The notes beneath the pieces were generated by a model. It made no database searches. It had not been told where the DNA came from and saw nothing but the letters and a program-made list of their open reading frames with translations. DNA of 64,000 nt from assembly GCF_000024265.1 (NCBI RefSeq), contig NC_013204.1, positions 1,352,180 through 1,416,179 on the forward strand, in the 5' to 3' direction. Made by a program: the position numbers and the translations under genes. This stretch comes from Eggerthella lenta DSM 2243 (GTDB taxonomy: Bacteria; Actinomycetota; Coriobacteriia; Coriobacteriales; Eggerthellaceae). Of this stretch, positions 42,635-50,747 are shown in pieces (the first letter of the stretch is position 1; each line of letters starts with the position of its first letter).

Positions 42635-43195
42635 TCAGTAGTCTTCCAGCAGGTCGACTTGGGCCTTGCTGGCGCGCAAGATGAAGTTGCGCTTGGCTTG
42701 GGCGCCGCCCTGCGCCAGCTTGCGCAGGATGAAGCGCTTGAGGCGCGGGTAGTCGCTCATGCCGTACCAGGCGAACGCGGTGCCGCCCGTGTAGGCCTCC
42801 ACGATGCTGTGGACCGGCAGGCCGGCGTCGCGCTTCGCGTCGAGGGCCAGGTACTCCTGGATCTCGGCCGCGCACACGTCGCGGATGACCTCGGCGCTGA
42901 TCTCCAGGTCGCGCGCCAGCTGCCTGAGCTGGTAGGCCACCTCCGCGTCGTCGGCGTGCGGGAAGTACGTCACGTCGTAGGTCACCGCGGACAGCCCGGA
43001 CGCCTTGGCGAAGCCCAGCAGGCCGTCAAGCGACATCATCTGGACGTGGTCCTCCGTGCGCTCGGCGATGTCGAGCTCGGCGGCGAAACCCTGCACGCCG
43101 CTCTTCTGGAACACCTCGCTCAGCTGGTCTTCGTTCAGCGGAGCCTCGAACTCGACCTCGGTGGCGATGTGGGTCATGTTGCTCGTGATCTTCAT
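42635..43195 (-). CDS. 186-aa protein of unknown function in the amidinotransferase-creatininase cluster
   Basis: 186 aa, soluble, no signal peptide or membrane segment. Sequence features: an N-terminal strand-rich part (HIATEVEFEAPLNEDQLSEVF), an acidic middle (AELDIAERTEDHVQMM), SAVTYDVTYFPHADDAEVAYQLRQLARDL, and a basic C-terminus (RLKRFILRKLAQGGAQAKRNFILRASKAQ). I do not recognise a family. It sits between the DMT transporter and creatininase genes with 33- and 69-bp gaps, so it is probably co-transcribed. A catalytic or binding role in the same pathway is plausible but unproven. Ribosome site AGGAAAGGAA. Confidence 0.75.
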   Translation of the reverse strand: MKITSNMTHIATEVEFEAPLNEDQLSEVFQKSGVQGFAAELDIAERTEDHVQMMSLDGLLGFAKASGLSAVTYDVTYFPHADDAEVAYQLRQLARDLEISAEVIRDVCAAEIQEYLALDAKRDAGLPVHSIVEAYTGGTAFAWYGMSDYPRLKRFILRKLAQGGAQAKRNFILRASKAQVDLLEDY

Positions 43196-43228
43196 AGGTG
43201 CACGTTCCTTTCCTAGCGGTCGGCTCGG

Positions 43229-44308
43229 CTAGCTGAGAGCTTCCCGCTCTTGCTCTTGGTCGAGCCGCGCTTCAAGGTTCTCGCGGATCTCCTCTTCCTT
43301 CTCGATCTTCTCGCCCTGCTTGCTTGCAGCTGCAGTGGAGAAGAAGATCTGGGCGACGCCACCGCAGACGATGAGCGCGCCGCCGATGATCTGGAAGGTG
43401 GTCATGGTCTCGCCGAACATGAACAGGCCCAGAAGCGACGCCATGATGGTCTCCTGGTAGGAGATGGCGGCCAGCTCGCCGGCCTTAAGGCGTTTCGTGG
43501 CATGGGTGAGCAGGTAGAACGCGCCGAAGCCGGTGATGAGCGCTGCGGCGATGAGCACGACCCAGGACGAGCCGGGCATCGTGAACATGTTCCACGCGTG
43601 GGTGATGATCTGGCCCGAGGCGTCGAACTGCGTCACGCCGTTGACCTTCTCGGTGTAGGACAGCGGCTGCAGGAAGAAGTGGTGCCAGACGAGCAGCACG
43701 ACGATGGACAGCGAGCCGAACAGGAAGTTCCACCAGGAGCGGACGTTGGAGTCGCAGTCCTCGCGGTAGCGCGAGAAGAACAGGTACAGGCCGTAGGCCA
43801 CGCCGGAAGCGAAGGCGATGGCGTTGCCGAAGGTGTACTTCGGATCGAGGTCGAGGGTCAGACCCTCGGGCGTGACGATGCCGACGATGAACAGCATGCC
43901 GACGACCACGGCGGCGATGCACAGGACGCCCTTGATGTTGAGCTTTTCCTTCAGGAAGATCGCTGCCAGGATGGTTGAGTAGATGGGGCCGGTGTAGATG
44001 AGGAACGATGCGTTCGCCAGCGTGGTGTACTGCGTAGACAGGCAGTACAGGCCAGAGAGCAGGCCCAAGAACACGCCGGAGAGCAGCATCATGCCGGAGA
44101 AACGGGTTTCCTTGATCTTCTTCCAGCTTCCGCCGACGAAGCAGAAGATGAGGGAGAGGGCGATCAAGCCTGCGAAGTTGCGCCAGAACGACACGAAGTC
44201 GCCGGGTGCGTCGATGAAGCGGGTGAAGGCTCCGATACCGCCCATCAGCGACGATGATGCGAACATCATGATGAAGCCGATAAGCTTGTACTTTGCTTGT
44301 TGGTTCAT
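43229..44308 (-). CDS. DMT superfamily (EamA) transporter
   Basis: 359 aa with ten predicted membrane segments in two EamA repeats. FIMMFASSSLMGGIGAFTRFI, SLYCLSTQYTTLANASFLIYTGPIYSTILAAIFLKEKL and the second-repeat counterpart AGELAAISYQETIMASLLGLFMFGE are clear. A charged cytoplasmic tail of about 30 residues (KQGEKIEKEEEIRENLEARLDQ) ends the protein. Within the cluster it could export a product such as ornithine, sarcosine or glycine, or import substrate. AAGGAGGG precedes the ATG at 44308. Confidence 0.85.
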   Translation of the reverse strand: MNQQAKYKLIGFIMMFASSSLMGGIGAFTRFIDAPGDFVSFWRNFAGLIALSLIFCFVGGSWKKIKETRFSGMMLLSGVFLGLLSGLYCLSTQYTTLANASFLIYTGPIYSTILAAIFLKEKLNIKGVLCIAAVVVGMLFIVGIVTPEGLTLDLDPKYTFGNAIAFASGVAYGLYLFFSRYREDCDSNVRSWWNFLFGSLSIVVLLVWHHFFLQPLSYTEKVNGVTQFDASGQIITHAWNMFTMPGSSWVVLIAAALITGFGAFYLLTHATKRLKAGELAAISYQETIMASLLGLFMFGETMTTFQIIGGALIVCGGVAQIFFSTAAASKQGEKIEKEEEIRENLEARLDQEQEREALS

Positions 44309-44540
44309 GTATCCCTCCTTGGAGCGGAGTCGTGTCGACCGGGTCCTTGACGGGGACGCCTTGCCCGTTTGCGGGCGAAAGGGTAGGGGTACGACGAGGC
44401 ACGCGGACGCTGCGGCGCCGCTTTCGACATGAATGTGATGATACGGGAGCAAATCGGCCGGCCTCTGGGAGACGCTTCGTGCAAGGAACGCCGTCGCATT
44501 GCACGAGACGGGATCCTCGGAGGCCGGAACTTCGGGATGA

Positions 44541-44574
44541 ACCGGGGCTCGCTGCAAGGGAAGCGAGCCCCGGT
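44541..44574 (-). terminator. hairpin after the amidinotransferase gene
   Basis: A 13-bp perfect stem (ACCGGGGCTCGCT and complement) with an 8-nt loop lies 14 bp past the stop codon. It lacks a U-run, so read-through into the transporter gene (ATG at 44308) is possible; it may set differential expression within the cluster. Confidence 0.55.
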
Positions 44575-44587
44575 ATGGGCTACGCGA

Positions 44588-45736
44588 CTAGTCGTTCCAC
44601 ATCTCCGGGCGAACCAGGGTCGGGTCGGCGACGCGGTTCGGGAAGTAGTCGAGGCACTCGCCCTCGCGGTAGACGTCGGCCGTGGAGCAGTGCAGGCCGC
44701 CGCCGAAGGCGTAGGCGCCGCGCAGGTCGACGGGGATGACGTTCATGCCGAGCTTGTCCATCTCCTCTTGCTGGTAGACCTCGGAGGCCTCCACGATGAC
44801 CGTCTTCGGGTCGAGCACCAGGCAGTTCATGGACAGCCACACGGAGCTGTAGCAGAACTCGGGCGGCTCGGAGTGGGCCGGCTGGGCGGCGTCGACGATC
44901 TGCCAGTCGTTGGCCTCGAAGATCGCGCGCTGCTCCTCGGGCAGCTTGCGCTGCGGGTTGTTGATGATCAGGCCGGGGCGCAGCGGCACGAAGGTCGCGT
45001 CGATGTGGATCGGGTAGGGGTCGCCCGGGAAGTTCACGGCGTGCACGCGGTGCTCGGGGTAGTAGCGCTGGAACCAGTCCATGGCCGTGCGGTTCGTGGT
45101 CAGGCCGTGCTGGATGAACAGGTCCTTGCCCATGCGCATGACGTCGGCGGCGTCCCACATCGGCTCGACTTCCGTCGTGACGAAGTCCTTGTTGGCGGTG
45201 CGCACCAGGCGCTCCTCCAGCGAGATCTTCTCGTCGTAGTAGTTGTGCTTGTAGGACTTGTCGGTCAGGCGCGGGCGCGGGGCCTGGGTCCACAGGAAGT
45301 CCGGGTCCTCGTCGAAGTACTGCTTCATGAGCGGCCAGTAGGCCAGGTACTCGAAGTAGCGGCAGCGGAAGGAGTTGGCGGAGGCCATGATCTCGTTGCC
45401 CATGGTGAGCAGGATGTCGCGGGGCGGCATGCAGGTCATCATCGAGTCGTTGCGGAAGTCGGGCGTGCCGATGGCCTGGTTCCACTGCAGGGGCGTCGGG
45501 CGGTCGACGACCACGCCGCGCTCCTCGAGCGCCTTCACGAGGTTCTCGAGGCAGGCGTTGCCGACCTCGACCGTGCGCAGCGGGCGGAGACCCCACATGC
45601 CGCGCATCTCGGAGTCGACCGGCACCTTCTCGGAGGTCGCGGGCTCCTCGGGCGGGATGACCGAGTTGTCGCACAGGCCGACGATCACGCGCTTCAGCGG
45701 ATCCCAGTCGTTCCAAGAATTGACTATCTTCGCCAT
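44588..45736 (-). CDS. glycine amidinotransferase homologue (AGAT family)
   Basis: 382 aa. It resembles vertebrate arginine:glycine amidinotransferase along its length: VNSWNDWDPLKRVIVG, TPDFRNDSMMTCMPPRDILL, GNEIMASANSFRCRYFEY, FVTTEVEPMWDAADVMRMGKD, YPIHIDATFVPLRPG, WLSMNCLVLD and GGGLHCSTADVYR. The catalytic triad is present: Asp in DAAD (195/198), H244 and the nucleophile C350. Known reaction: arginine + glycine to ornithine + guanidinoacetate, reversible; relatives use other amine acceptors (inosamine phosphates, lysine). It is not an arginine deiminase, since the AGAT-specific segments are retained. AAAGGAGAC precedes the ATG. Head of the cluster, facing the TetR gene. Confidence 0.88.
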   Translation of the reverse strand: MAKIVNSWNDWDPLKRVIVGLCDNSVIPPEEPATSEKVPVDSEMRGMWGLRPLRTVEVGNACLENLVKALEERGVVVDRPTPLQWNQAIGTPDFRNDSMMTCMPPRDILLTMGNEIMASANSFRCRYFEYLAYWPLMKQYFDEDPDFLWTQAPRPRLTDKSYKHNYYDEKISLEERLVRTANKDFVTTEVEPMWDAADVMRMGKDLFIQHGLTTNRTAMDWFQRYYPEHRVHAVNFPGDPYPIHIDATFVPLRPGLIINNPQRKLPEEQRAIFEANDWQIVDAAQPAHSEPPEFCYSSVWLSMNCLVLDPKTVIVEASEVYQQEEMDKLGMNVIPVDLRGAYAFGGGLHCSTADVYREGECLDYFPNRVADPTLVRPEMWND

Positions 45737-45922
45737 GACAGTCTCCTTTCTCCGGCAGCGCTTCCGGCGCCGCCTTCAAGGTCTTCGGGTGGCGTGTCCA
45801 CCTCTCTGTGAAGATATTGTGATGGGCTGGGAAACGCTATTCAAAGGGCGCAGTCCGTTCGGTGTCGCGGTGCCGTTGCACAAGGTCATCCGTATGTCCG
45901 AGTTGCGGAATTAAAGAATATG

Positions 45923-45944
45923 ATTGTCAACTATGCCGGACAAT
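45923..45944. promoter_or_regulatory. inverted repeat, candidate TetR operator
   Basis: ATTGTC-N10-GACAAT lies in the 314-bp space between the divergent amidinotransferase and TetR genes, in an AT-rich stretch. It is a plausible operator for the TetR protein. The remainder of the gap (45737-46050) shows no gene. Confidence 0.4.
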
Positions 45945-46050
45945 TGTGCAAGAATGTAACGTGCTGTCAGGCGTTTCGGTGCGGTATGTTTAATTCGGTT
46001 GACAGGTTTCTTGCAGGTTCAAGTCGGGGTGCTCTAAGAGGAGGCTTTGT

Positions 46051-46647
46051 ATGCTGCCGGATCTTGCTCATGGACAGGACATCTTCGGATCGCCCGAGCT
46101 GCGCACGAAGATGAAGATACTGCATGCCGTCGACAAATCGCTCGATCGCATCACGATCGCCGAGATATGCGAGAACGCGGGAATATCCCGGCAGACGTTC
46201 TACCGCCATTTTCAAAGCAAATACGACATCCCTTGGTGGCATTCCATCTTCTGCCGGCAGTTCTACCTCAACGAGATAGGGCGCACCATCGATTGGAAGA
46301 CAGGGTACTATCATCATCTCCGGCTTATCGCGCAGGAGCGCGATTTCTACCGCAAGTCCATCCAGTACAGCATCAACACGCCCTTCGGCCAGACCGTTAT
46401 GCCCGAGAACCGCAAGACGGTGCTGTTGGAGACGCTCGAGAAGTACCGCCATGTGACCGTGAACGACAACATGCGGTTCATCGTGGAGATATTCTCGAAG
46501 CTGGAGTGCGAGGTGCTGAACGACTGGTTCCGCTCGGATGCGCCCACCGACCTCGTGCGTTGGACCGACGATCTCGTGAGCCTCGTGCCCGACCGCCTGT
46601 ACCGCGCGCTGAGGATCGACGAGCCGGGTGGAACCTCGGCTGGTTAG
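46051..46647 (+). CDS. TetR/AcrR family transcriptional regulator
   Basis: 198 aa. The N-terminal helix-turn-helix is RITIAEICENAGISRQTFYRHF (cited: ITIAEICENAG and SRQTFYRHF), followed by SKYDI at the start of helix 4. The ligand domain (residues 75-190) resembles DhaS-type TetR C-terminal regions. It is transcribed away from the amidinotransferase gene, so it is the probable local regulator of the guanidino cluster, responding to a substrate or product. An inverted repeat at 45923-45944 is a possible binding site. Confidence 0.85.
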   Translation: MLPDLAHGQDIFGSPELRTKMKILHAVDKSLDRITIAEICENAGISRQTFYRHFQSKYDIPWWHSIFCRQFYLNEIGRTIDWKTGYYHHLRLIAQERDFYRKSIQYSINTPFGQTVMPENRKTVLLETLEKYRHVTVNDNMRFIVEIFSKLECEVLNDWFRSDAPTDLVRWTDDLVSLVPDRLYRALRIDEPGGTSAG

Positions 46648-46700
46648 GGGCGCCGACGTCCTGCGGACGCAGCGGGGGAGGGTTTGGCGCAGCGGGCGCG

Positions 46701-46758
46701 CATCATCGCTCGAAAAACACGTTTTCGGAAGCGATTCCGTGTTTTTCGAGCGATGATG
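46701..46758. repeat. 58-bp inverted repeat, same family as 1977-2033
   Basis: Perfect 21-bp arms (46701-46721 and 46738-46758; inner part GCTCGAAAAACACG) around a 16-nt loop ending GCGATTC. It lies 53 bp after the TetR gene and before tRNA-Thr. Confidence 0.8.
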
Positions 46759-46844
46759 CCCATCATGCTTGTGGGCGTTGCGGGAAACGCTTTTCCGGAA
46801 GCGCATGATGTCGTACAATACGCACGCACGCGATTCACGCGCAC

Positions 46845-46919
46845 GCCAGTGTGGCGCAACGGTAGCGCAACAGTTTTGTAAACTGTGGGTTGCAGGTTCG
46901 ATTCCTGTCACTGGCTCCA
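46845..46919 (+). tRNA. tRNA-Thr (anticodon UGU)
   Basis: 75 nt including the encoded CCA. The acceptor stem GCCAGTG/CACTGGC, the D arm GCGC-loop-GCGC, the anticodon stem ACAGT/ACTGT with loop TTTGTAA (anticodon TGT), and the T arm GCAGG-TTCGATT-CCTGT all fold. A -10-like TACAAT lies at 46814-46819. A terminator follows directly. Confidence 0.93.
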
Positions 46920-46929
46920 CGGAACACCA

Positions 46930-46960
46930 GGCCACCGGCTCTTTCGCTGGTGGCCCTTTT
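46930..46960 (+). terminator. terminator of tRNA-Thr
   Basis: GGCCACCGGC (46930-46939) pairs with GCTGGTGGCC (46946-46955, one G-U pair), followed by CTTTT. Confidence 0.75.
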
Positions 46961-47126
46961 CGTATCTAGGGGTAGAACGCCCCTAAGCGCGAACTGTTCG
47001 CGGGTTTCACAGAGCCTTCTGCTTGCCGGCGCGCTATACTCTTTCGAACGAAATGCGTAGGGGGACGGTGAGCAAGCCGTCTCGGCCTCCGAGGCTTTCG
47101 CTCGGGAGGCAGGCGAGAGGAGTGCG

Positions 47127-48869
47127 ATGAACCCGCTGTTCGACGAAGCGCTGTCGTTCGTGAGCGACACGGTGCGCCGGTTTTACGCCGGAACGGGCAT
47201 CGAGCAGGTGGTTGAGCGCTTTTCCGACGATCTCTCGTGGATAGGAGCGGGCGAGGTGGAATTCTCGACCAGCGCCGAAGAGATCGTGTCGTATTTGACG
47301 AAGCGCGCGCCGCTTGCGCCTCCGTGCGAGGTTTTCGACGAGGAGTTTTACCTGGTGAACGTCACGGAGTGCAGTTGCACCGTGATAGGTCGCTACAATG
47401 TGCGCACGCGCGAGGACTCGCAGCTGGTGATCGAAGAGCGCCAGCGGTGCAGCTACGAGCTGGTGGATGCGGGCGGAGAGCTCAAGATCCGCCATGTCCA
47501 TGCGTCGAATCCCTATCGGGCGATGAGGGACGAGCGGTACTTCCCCTTCGAGGCCGGCAGGCAGACCTACGAGTACTTGCAGCAGCTCGTGCGCGAGAAA
47601 ACGGCCACCATCGATCTGCTCACCGATAACATCACGGGCGGCCTCAAGATGAGCGAGGACGACGACGTGTACACGCTGTCCTACGTCAACGAGGGTCTGG
47701 CGCGCATGCTCGGCTACACCATCGAAGAGCTGATGGAGGTGAGCGGCGGCACGGCGGCGGGCATGGTGCATGCTCCCGATCGCGCGCAGGCGCTCGCCGA
47801 TGTCGCGCGCTGCTTCGCCGAGGGGCCTACGTACGAGACGGAGTACCGCGCGCGCCGCAAGGACGGTACGCTGGCGTGGGTGCTCGATTCGGGTCGCAAA
47901 GTGCAAACCGAGGACGGTGCGGTGAAGATCGGCAGCGTGCTCGTGGACATCACGTCGCGCAAGGAGGCGGAGATCGCGCTCGCGGTGGAGCGGGAACGCT
48001 ACCGCATCGCGCTGCGCAGCGTTACCGACGTGCTGTTCGAATACGATATCGAGCGCGACGTGCTGGTCGAGTACGAGCGAGCGCCCGGCGCGGACGGCAG
48101 CGCGCTTCCCGAGGAGCGTCGGATCGAGCGCTACACCGAGATGATCGCAGAAGGCGGGCGCATCCATCCCGACGACTGCGAGCGCCTGGCCGAGGCGCTG
48201 CAGGGCGGCGAGTCGGTGACGCTCGACGTGCGTCGTCTTTTCGGGGGCTCGCCGGAAGGCGACTGGCGTTGGACGCGCATGCACGCCATGATGCTGTACG
48301 ACCGCAACGGAGCGCCCGTGCGCACCATCGGCAGCTGGCGAGACATCACCGCGGAGCGTCGTCAGCTTGAAGACCTCGCCGACCAGGCGCGACGCGATCC
48401 TCTGACCGGGCTGTTCAATCAGAGCGCCACCTCCGAGCTCATCGACCCGCTGTTGCGCACCGGTGCGAAACGCGGCGTGGGAGCTCTGCTCGTCATCGAC
48501 ATCGACGACTTCAAAGGCGTGAACGATACGTTCGGCCATCTGGCCGGCGACGAGCTGCTGTCGAACGTGGCGCGGTCGCTTGAAGAGGCGTTGGCGTCGG
48601 ACGACGCCATCGTTGCGCGTATCGGCGGCGACGAGTTCGTCGCGTATCTGCCGCACGCCGATCTCGTTCAGGCGCAGCGGGCTGCTCTGCGGGTGAACGG
48701 GCAAAGATGCGAAGGCCGCGCGCTCGTCACGCTCAGCGTGGGCGGAGCGTTGGCCGGTATCGACGGAGGAACGTACGAATCGCTGTTCGACGCGGCCGAC
48801 CGTGCGCTGTACGAGGCGAAGCGCAAGGGTAAGGATCGCGTCAGCTTCGCGGGCGAAGCGCGTCCTTGA
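47127..48869 (+). CDS. SnoaL-like/PAS/PAS/GGDEF diguanylate cyclase
   Basis: 580 aa, cytoplasmic. Residues about 1-130 look like a SnoaL/NTF2-type fold (FYAGTGIEQVVERFSDDLSWIGAGEVEF). Two PAS domains follow (NEGLARMLGYTIEELMEV ... DITSRKEAEIALA, then a second to WRDITAERRQLEDLAD). Then the GGDEF domain (RDPLTGLFNQSATSELI, DIDDFKGVNDTFGHLAGDELL, ARIGGDEFVAYL). The signature is intact, so c-di-GMP synthesis is likely. The inhibitory RxxD site is lost (Ser and Ala replace Arg and Asp), suggesting no product inhibition. GAGAGGAG precedes the ATG. Confidence 0.88.
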   Translation: MNPLFDEALSFVSDTVRRFYAGTGIEQVVERFSDDLSWIGAGEVEFSTSAEEIVSYLTKRAPLAPPCEVFDEEFYLVNVTECSCTVIGRYNVRTREDSQLVIEERQRCSYELVDAGGELKIRHVHASNPYRAMRDERYFPFEAGRQTYEYLQQLVREKTATIDLLTDNITGGLKMSEDDDVYTLSYVNEGLARMLGYTIEELMEVSGGTAAGMVHAPDRAQALADVARCFAEGPTYETEYRARRKDGTLAWVLDSGRKVQTEDGAVKIGSVLVDITSRKEAEIALAVERERYRIALRSVTDVLFEYDIERDVLVEYERAPGADGSALPEERRIERYTEMIAEGGRIHPDDCERLAEALQGGESVTLDVRRLFGGSPEGDWRWTRMHAMMLYDRNGAPVRTIGSWRDITAERRQLEDLADQARRDPLTGLFNQSATSELIDPLLRTGAKRGVGALLVIDIDDFKGVNDTFGHLAGDELLSNVARSLEEALASDDAIVARIGGDEFVAYLPHADLVQAQRAALRVNGQRCEGRALVTLSVGGALAGIDGGTYESLFDAADRALYEAKRKGKDRVSFAGEARP

Positions 48870-49869
48870 ACGCGGCGGCATCGTCGGGCGTGGTCTTGAT
48901 CGCGCGCACGAGGCGGGGCTTTCCGGTGAGGCCGCGCACTTCGAGGGGTTCCGCCAGCTCGATCCACAACGCCTGCCCGCCCATGGCCGCCAGGTTCAGA
49001 AGCTCCCTCTTCGGGACAGCGGGATCCTGGGAACCGACGCGCGCGATGCGGTCGAGGGGGATGCGCTCGCAGACGAGCATGCCCCAGCGCGCCACCAGCT
49101 CGACATCGTCCACCAGAAGCGGGTTCAGCACGACGGCGCGGGCTTCGGCGATCATCCAGAGGATCGTGTAGAGGGAGAGTGCGGTCAACACGCATGCGGC
49201 CGCGACGCTGAACCGTGCTGCCAACAGGTGCGCGGCGACCGTCTCGACGGCGATGAGAACCAGCATGACGCCGACCGCGGCGACGTAGCCGCTTTGCCGG
49301 TGGGACGAGAACGCCCGGTAGCCGTGCGGCACGTGCGGCGCGCGGCGCCACGAAGCCGACGCGTAGTACCACATGACGCATTCGAGCGCCGCCATGCGCG
49401 CGACCCGCTCGTTGCGAGCGAGAGCGGAAAACGCGTCCGAGAACCAGTCGAGCGGGTTGTCCGAGGACGCTTTCGCCGTGCGGAAGCGGCGGACGAGGCG
49501 GAGGACCTCGCGCGCGGCGATGCCCAGCTCCACTCCGACGGCGCACAGGCCGAGCGGCGCCAGCAGCGACGGCTTGCCGGGCGCGGCGAACTGCAGCGAC
49601 ACGAGGCCGCCCAGCCAGATGACCGGCAGCACCAGCAAGGGCGACAGCCTGTAGCGTCGCACCACGAGGAGGTAGAAGACCGCCGGGACGAAGACCATGA
49701 GGTCGAACGGCACCGCAAAGCCCGACGCGAAGTCGAATCCGGTTGCGGGGACGGTTGCCATGCAGGCGAGGTCGATGCCGTATAGAGCAAGGCAGGCGAG
49801 CAGGGCGATCGCCATGCGCGGCAGGGCGCGGGAGGGCGGCGCGGGGGTTCCAACGGGCGCGAACGGCAT
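48841..49869 (-). CDS. membrane protein of unknown function with PH-like tail
   Basis: 342 aa. Roughly four to six membrane segments (ALLACLALYGIDLACMATV, LSPLLVLPVIWLGGLVSLQF, YVAAVGVMLVLIAVETVAAHLL, AACVLTALSLYTILWMIAEA). A C-terminal soluble part follows (VVLNPLLVDDVELVARWGMLVCERIPLDRIARVGS ... LWIELAEPLEV), whose strands suggest a small PH-like domain. No family is confidently recognised. AGGAGG precedes the ATG at 49869. Its 3' end overlaps the converging GGDEF gene by 29 bp. Confidence 0.68.
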   Translation of the reverse strand: MPFAPVGTPAPPSRALPRMAIALLACLALYGIDLACMATVPATGFDFASGFAVPFDLMVFVPAVFYLLVVRRYRLSPLLVLPVIWLGGLVSLQFAAPGKPSLLAPLGLCAVGVELGIAAREVLRLVRRFRTAKASSDNPLDWFSDAFSALARNERVARMAALECVMWYYASASWRRAPHVPHGYRAFSSHRQSGYVAAVGVMLVLIAVETVAAHLLAARFSVAAACVLTALSLYTILWMIAEARAVVLNPLLVDDVELVARWGMLVCERIPLDRIARVGSQDPAVPKRELLNLAAMGGQALWIELAEPLEVRGLTGKPRLVRAIKTTPDDAAAFKDALRPRS

Positions 49870-50048
49870 GGGGCCTCCTGACGTGTGCGTGACGATGCTG
49901 CTCTTCGCATGGTAGACCATGACGCAGCGTCGGGGTCAACGGGGATACGCCGTCGGTGGCTGCGGAATCGCGGAAAACGTTTCGGTCTTTAACGAATCTT
50001 TATAAACCGGGCGCATCCTGTTCTCAGGCAAGAGAAAGGGCAGGCTCT

Positions 50049-50747
50049 ATGGGATTCATGGTGGAAACGAACGATCTCACGAGGACGTTCAAAGGGCAGA
50101 AAGCGGTCGACCGGGTGTCGCTGCATGTGCCGGAAGGATCGGTGTACGGCCTTTTGGGGCCGAACGGCGCGGGGAAGTCGACGCTGCTCAAGATGCTGTG
50201 CGGCATGCTGCGGCCCACCTCGGGCGAGATCGCTTTCGCGGGTCGTCCGTGGACGCGCGACGACTTGAACGATATCGGGGCGCTCATCGAGTCGCCCCCG
50301 CTGTACGACAACTTGACGGCGCGGGAGAACCTGCGCGTGCGCACGTCGCTTCTGGGCGTTCCCGAAAGCCGTATCGACGAGGCGCTGGCCACGGTGGGAC
50401 TTCCCGAAACGGGCAGGAAGCGCGCGGGCCAGTTCTCGATGGGCATGAAGCAGCGTCTGGGGATCGCGCTCGCGTTGGTGGGTCATCCGAGGCTGCTGAT
50501 CCTGGACGAGCCGACCAACGGCCTTGATCCGGTGGGCATTCAAGAGCTGCGTGCCCTCGTCCGCTCGTTTCCGGAGCACGGCATCACGGTGGTGCTGTCG
50601 AGCCATATCCTGAACGAGGTGGAGCATATGGCCGATCTTGTGGGGATCATCGTGGAGGGCCGTCTGGCCTACGAGGCTCCACTCGGCGAGGGCGTCGATT
50701 TGGAGCGTTTGTTCATGGACGTGTGCCTGGGGAAGGCGGTGGCATGA
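50049..50747 (+). CDS. lantibiotic-protection-type ABC transporter ATP-binding protein (LanF-like)
   Basis: 232 aa. Walker A GPNGAGKSTLLKMLCGML, ALIESPPLYDNLTARENLRV (typical of NisF/SpaF/BcrA), signature GQFSMGMKQRLGIALAL, Walker B LLILDEPTNGLDP and VVLSSHILNEVEHMAD. The operon order ATPase-permease-permease-response regulator-histidine kinase is that of self-immunity/bacitracin-type resistance modules. Confidence 0.88.
   Translation: MGFMVETNDLTRTFKGQKAVDRVSLHVPEGSVYGLLGPNGAGKSTLLKMLCGMLRPTSGEIAFAGRPWTRDDLNDIGALIESPPLYDNLTARENLRVRTSLLGVPESRIDEALATVGLPETGRKRAGQFSMGMKQRLGIALALVGHPRLLILDEPTNGLDPVGIQELRALVRSFPEHGITVVLSSHILNEVEHMADLVGIIVEGRLAYEAPLGEGVDLERLFMDVCLGKAVA

Noticed and set aside
38630-45736. 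Reading the cluster as a conventional creatinine degradation pathway
   Set aside because: No creatinase (creatine amidinohydrolase) or sarcosine oxidase gene is present, so the standard pathway cannot be claimed; only the amidinotransferase-based scheme is offered as inference.
44588-45736. Arginine deiminase as an alternative identity for the amidinotransferase
   Set aside because: The HIDATF and GGGLHCST contexts and the AGAT-specific N-terminal and central segments match amidinotransferases rather than ArcA-type deiminases.
46988-47002. 15-bp palindrome CGCGAAC-T-GTTCGCG upstream of the GGDEF gene
   Set aside because: Spacing between half-sites is wrong for an SOS box and no regulator is known; it may be chance in GC-rich DNA.
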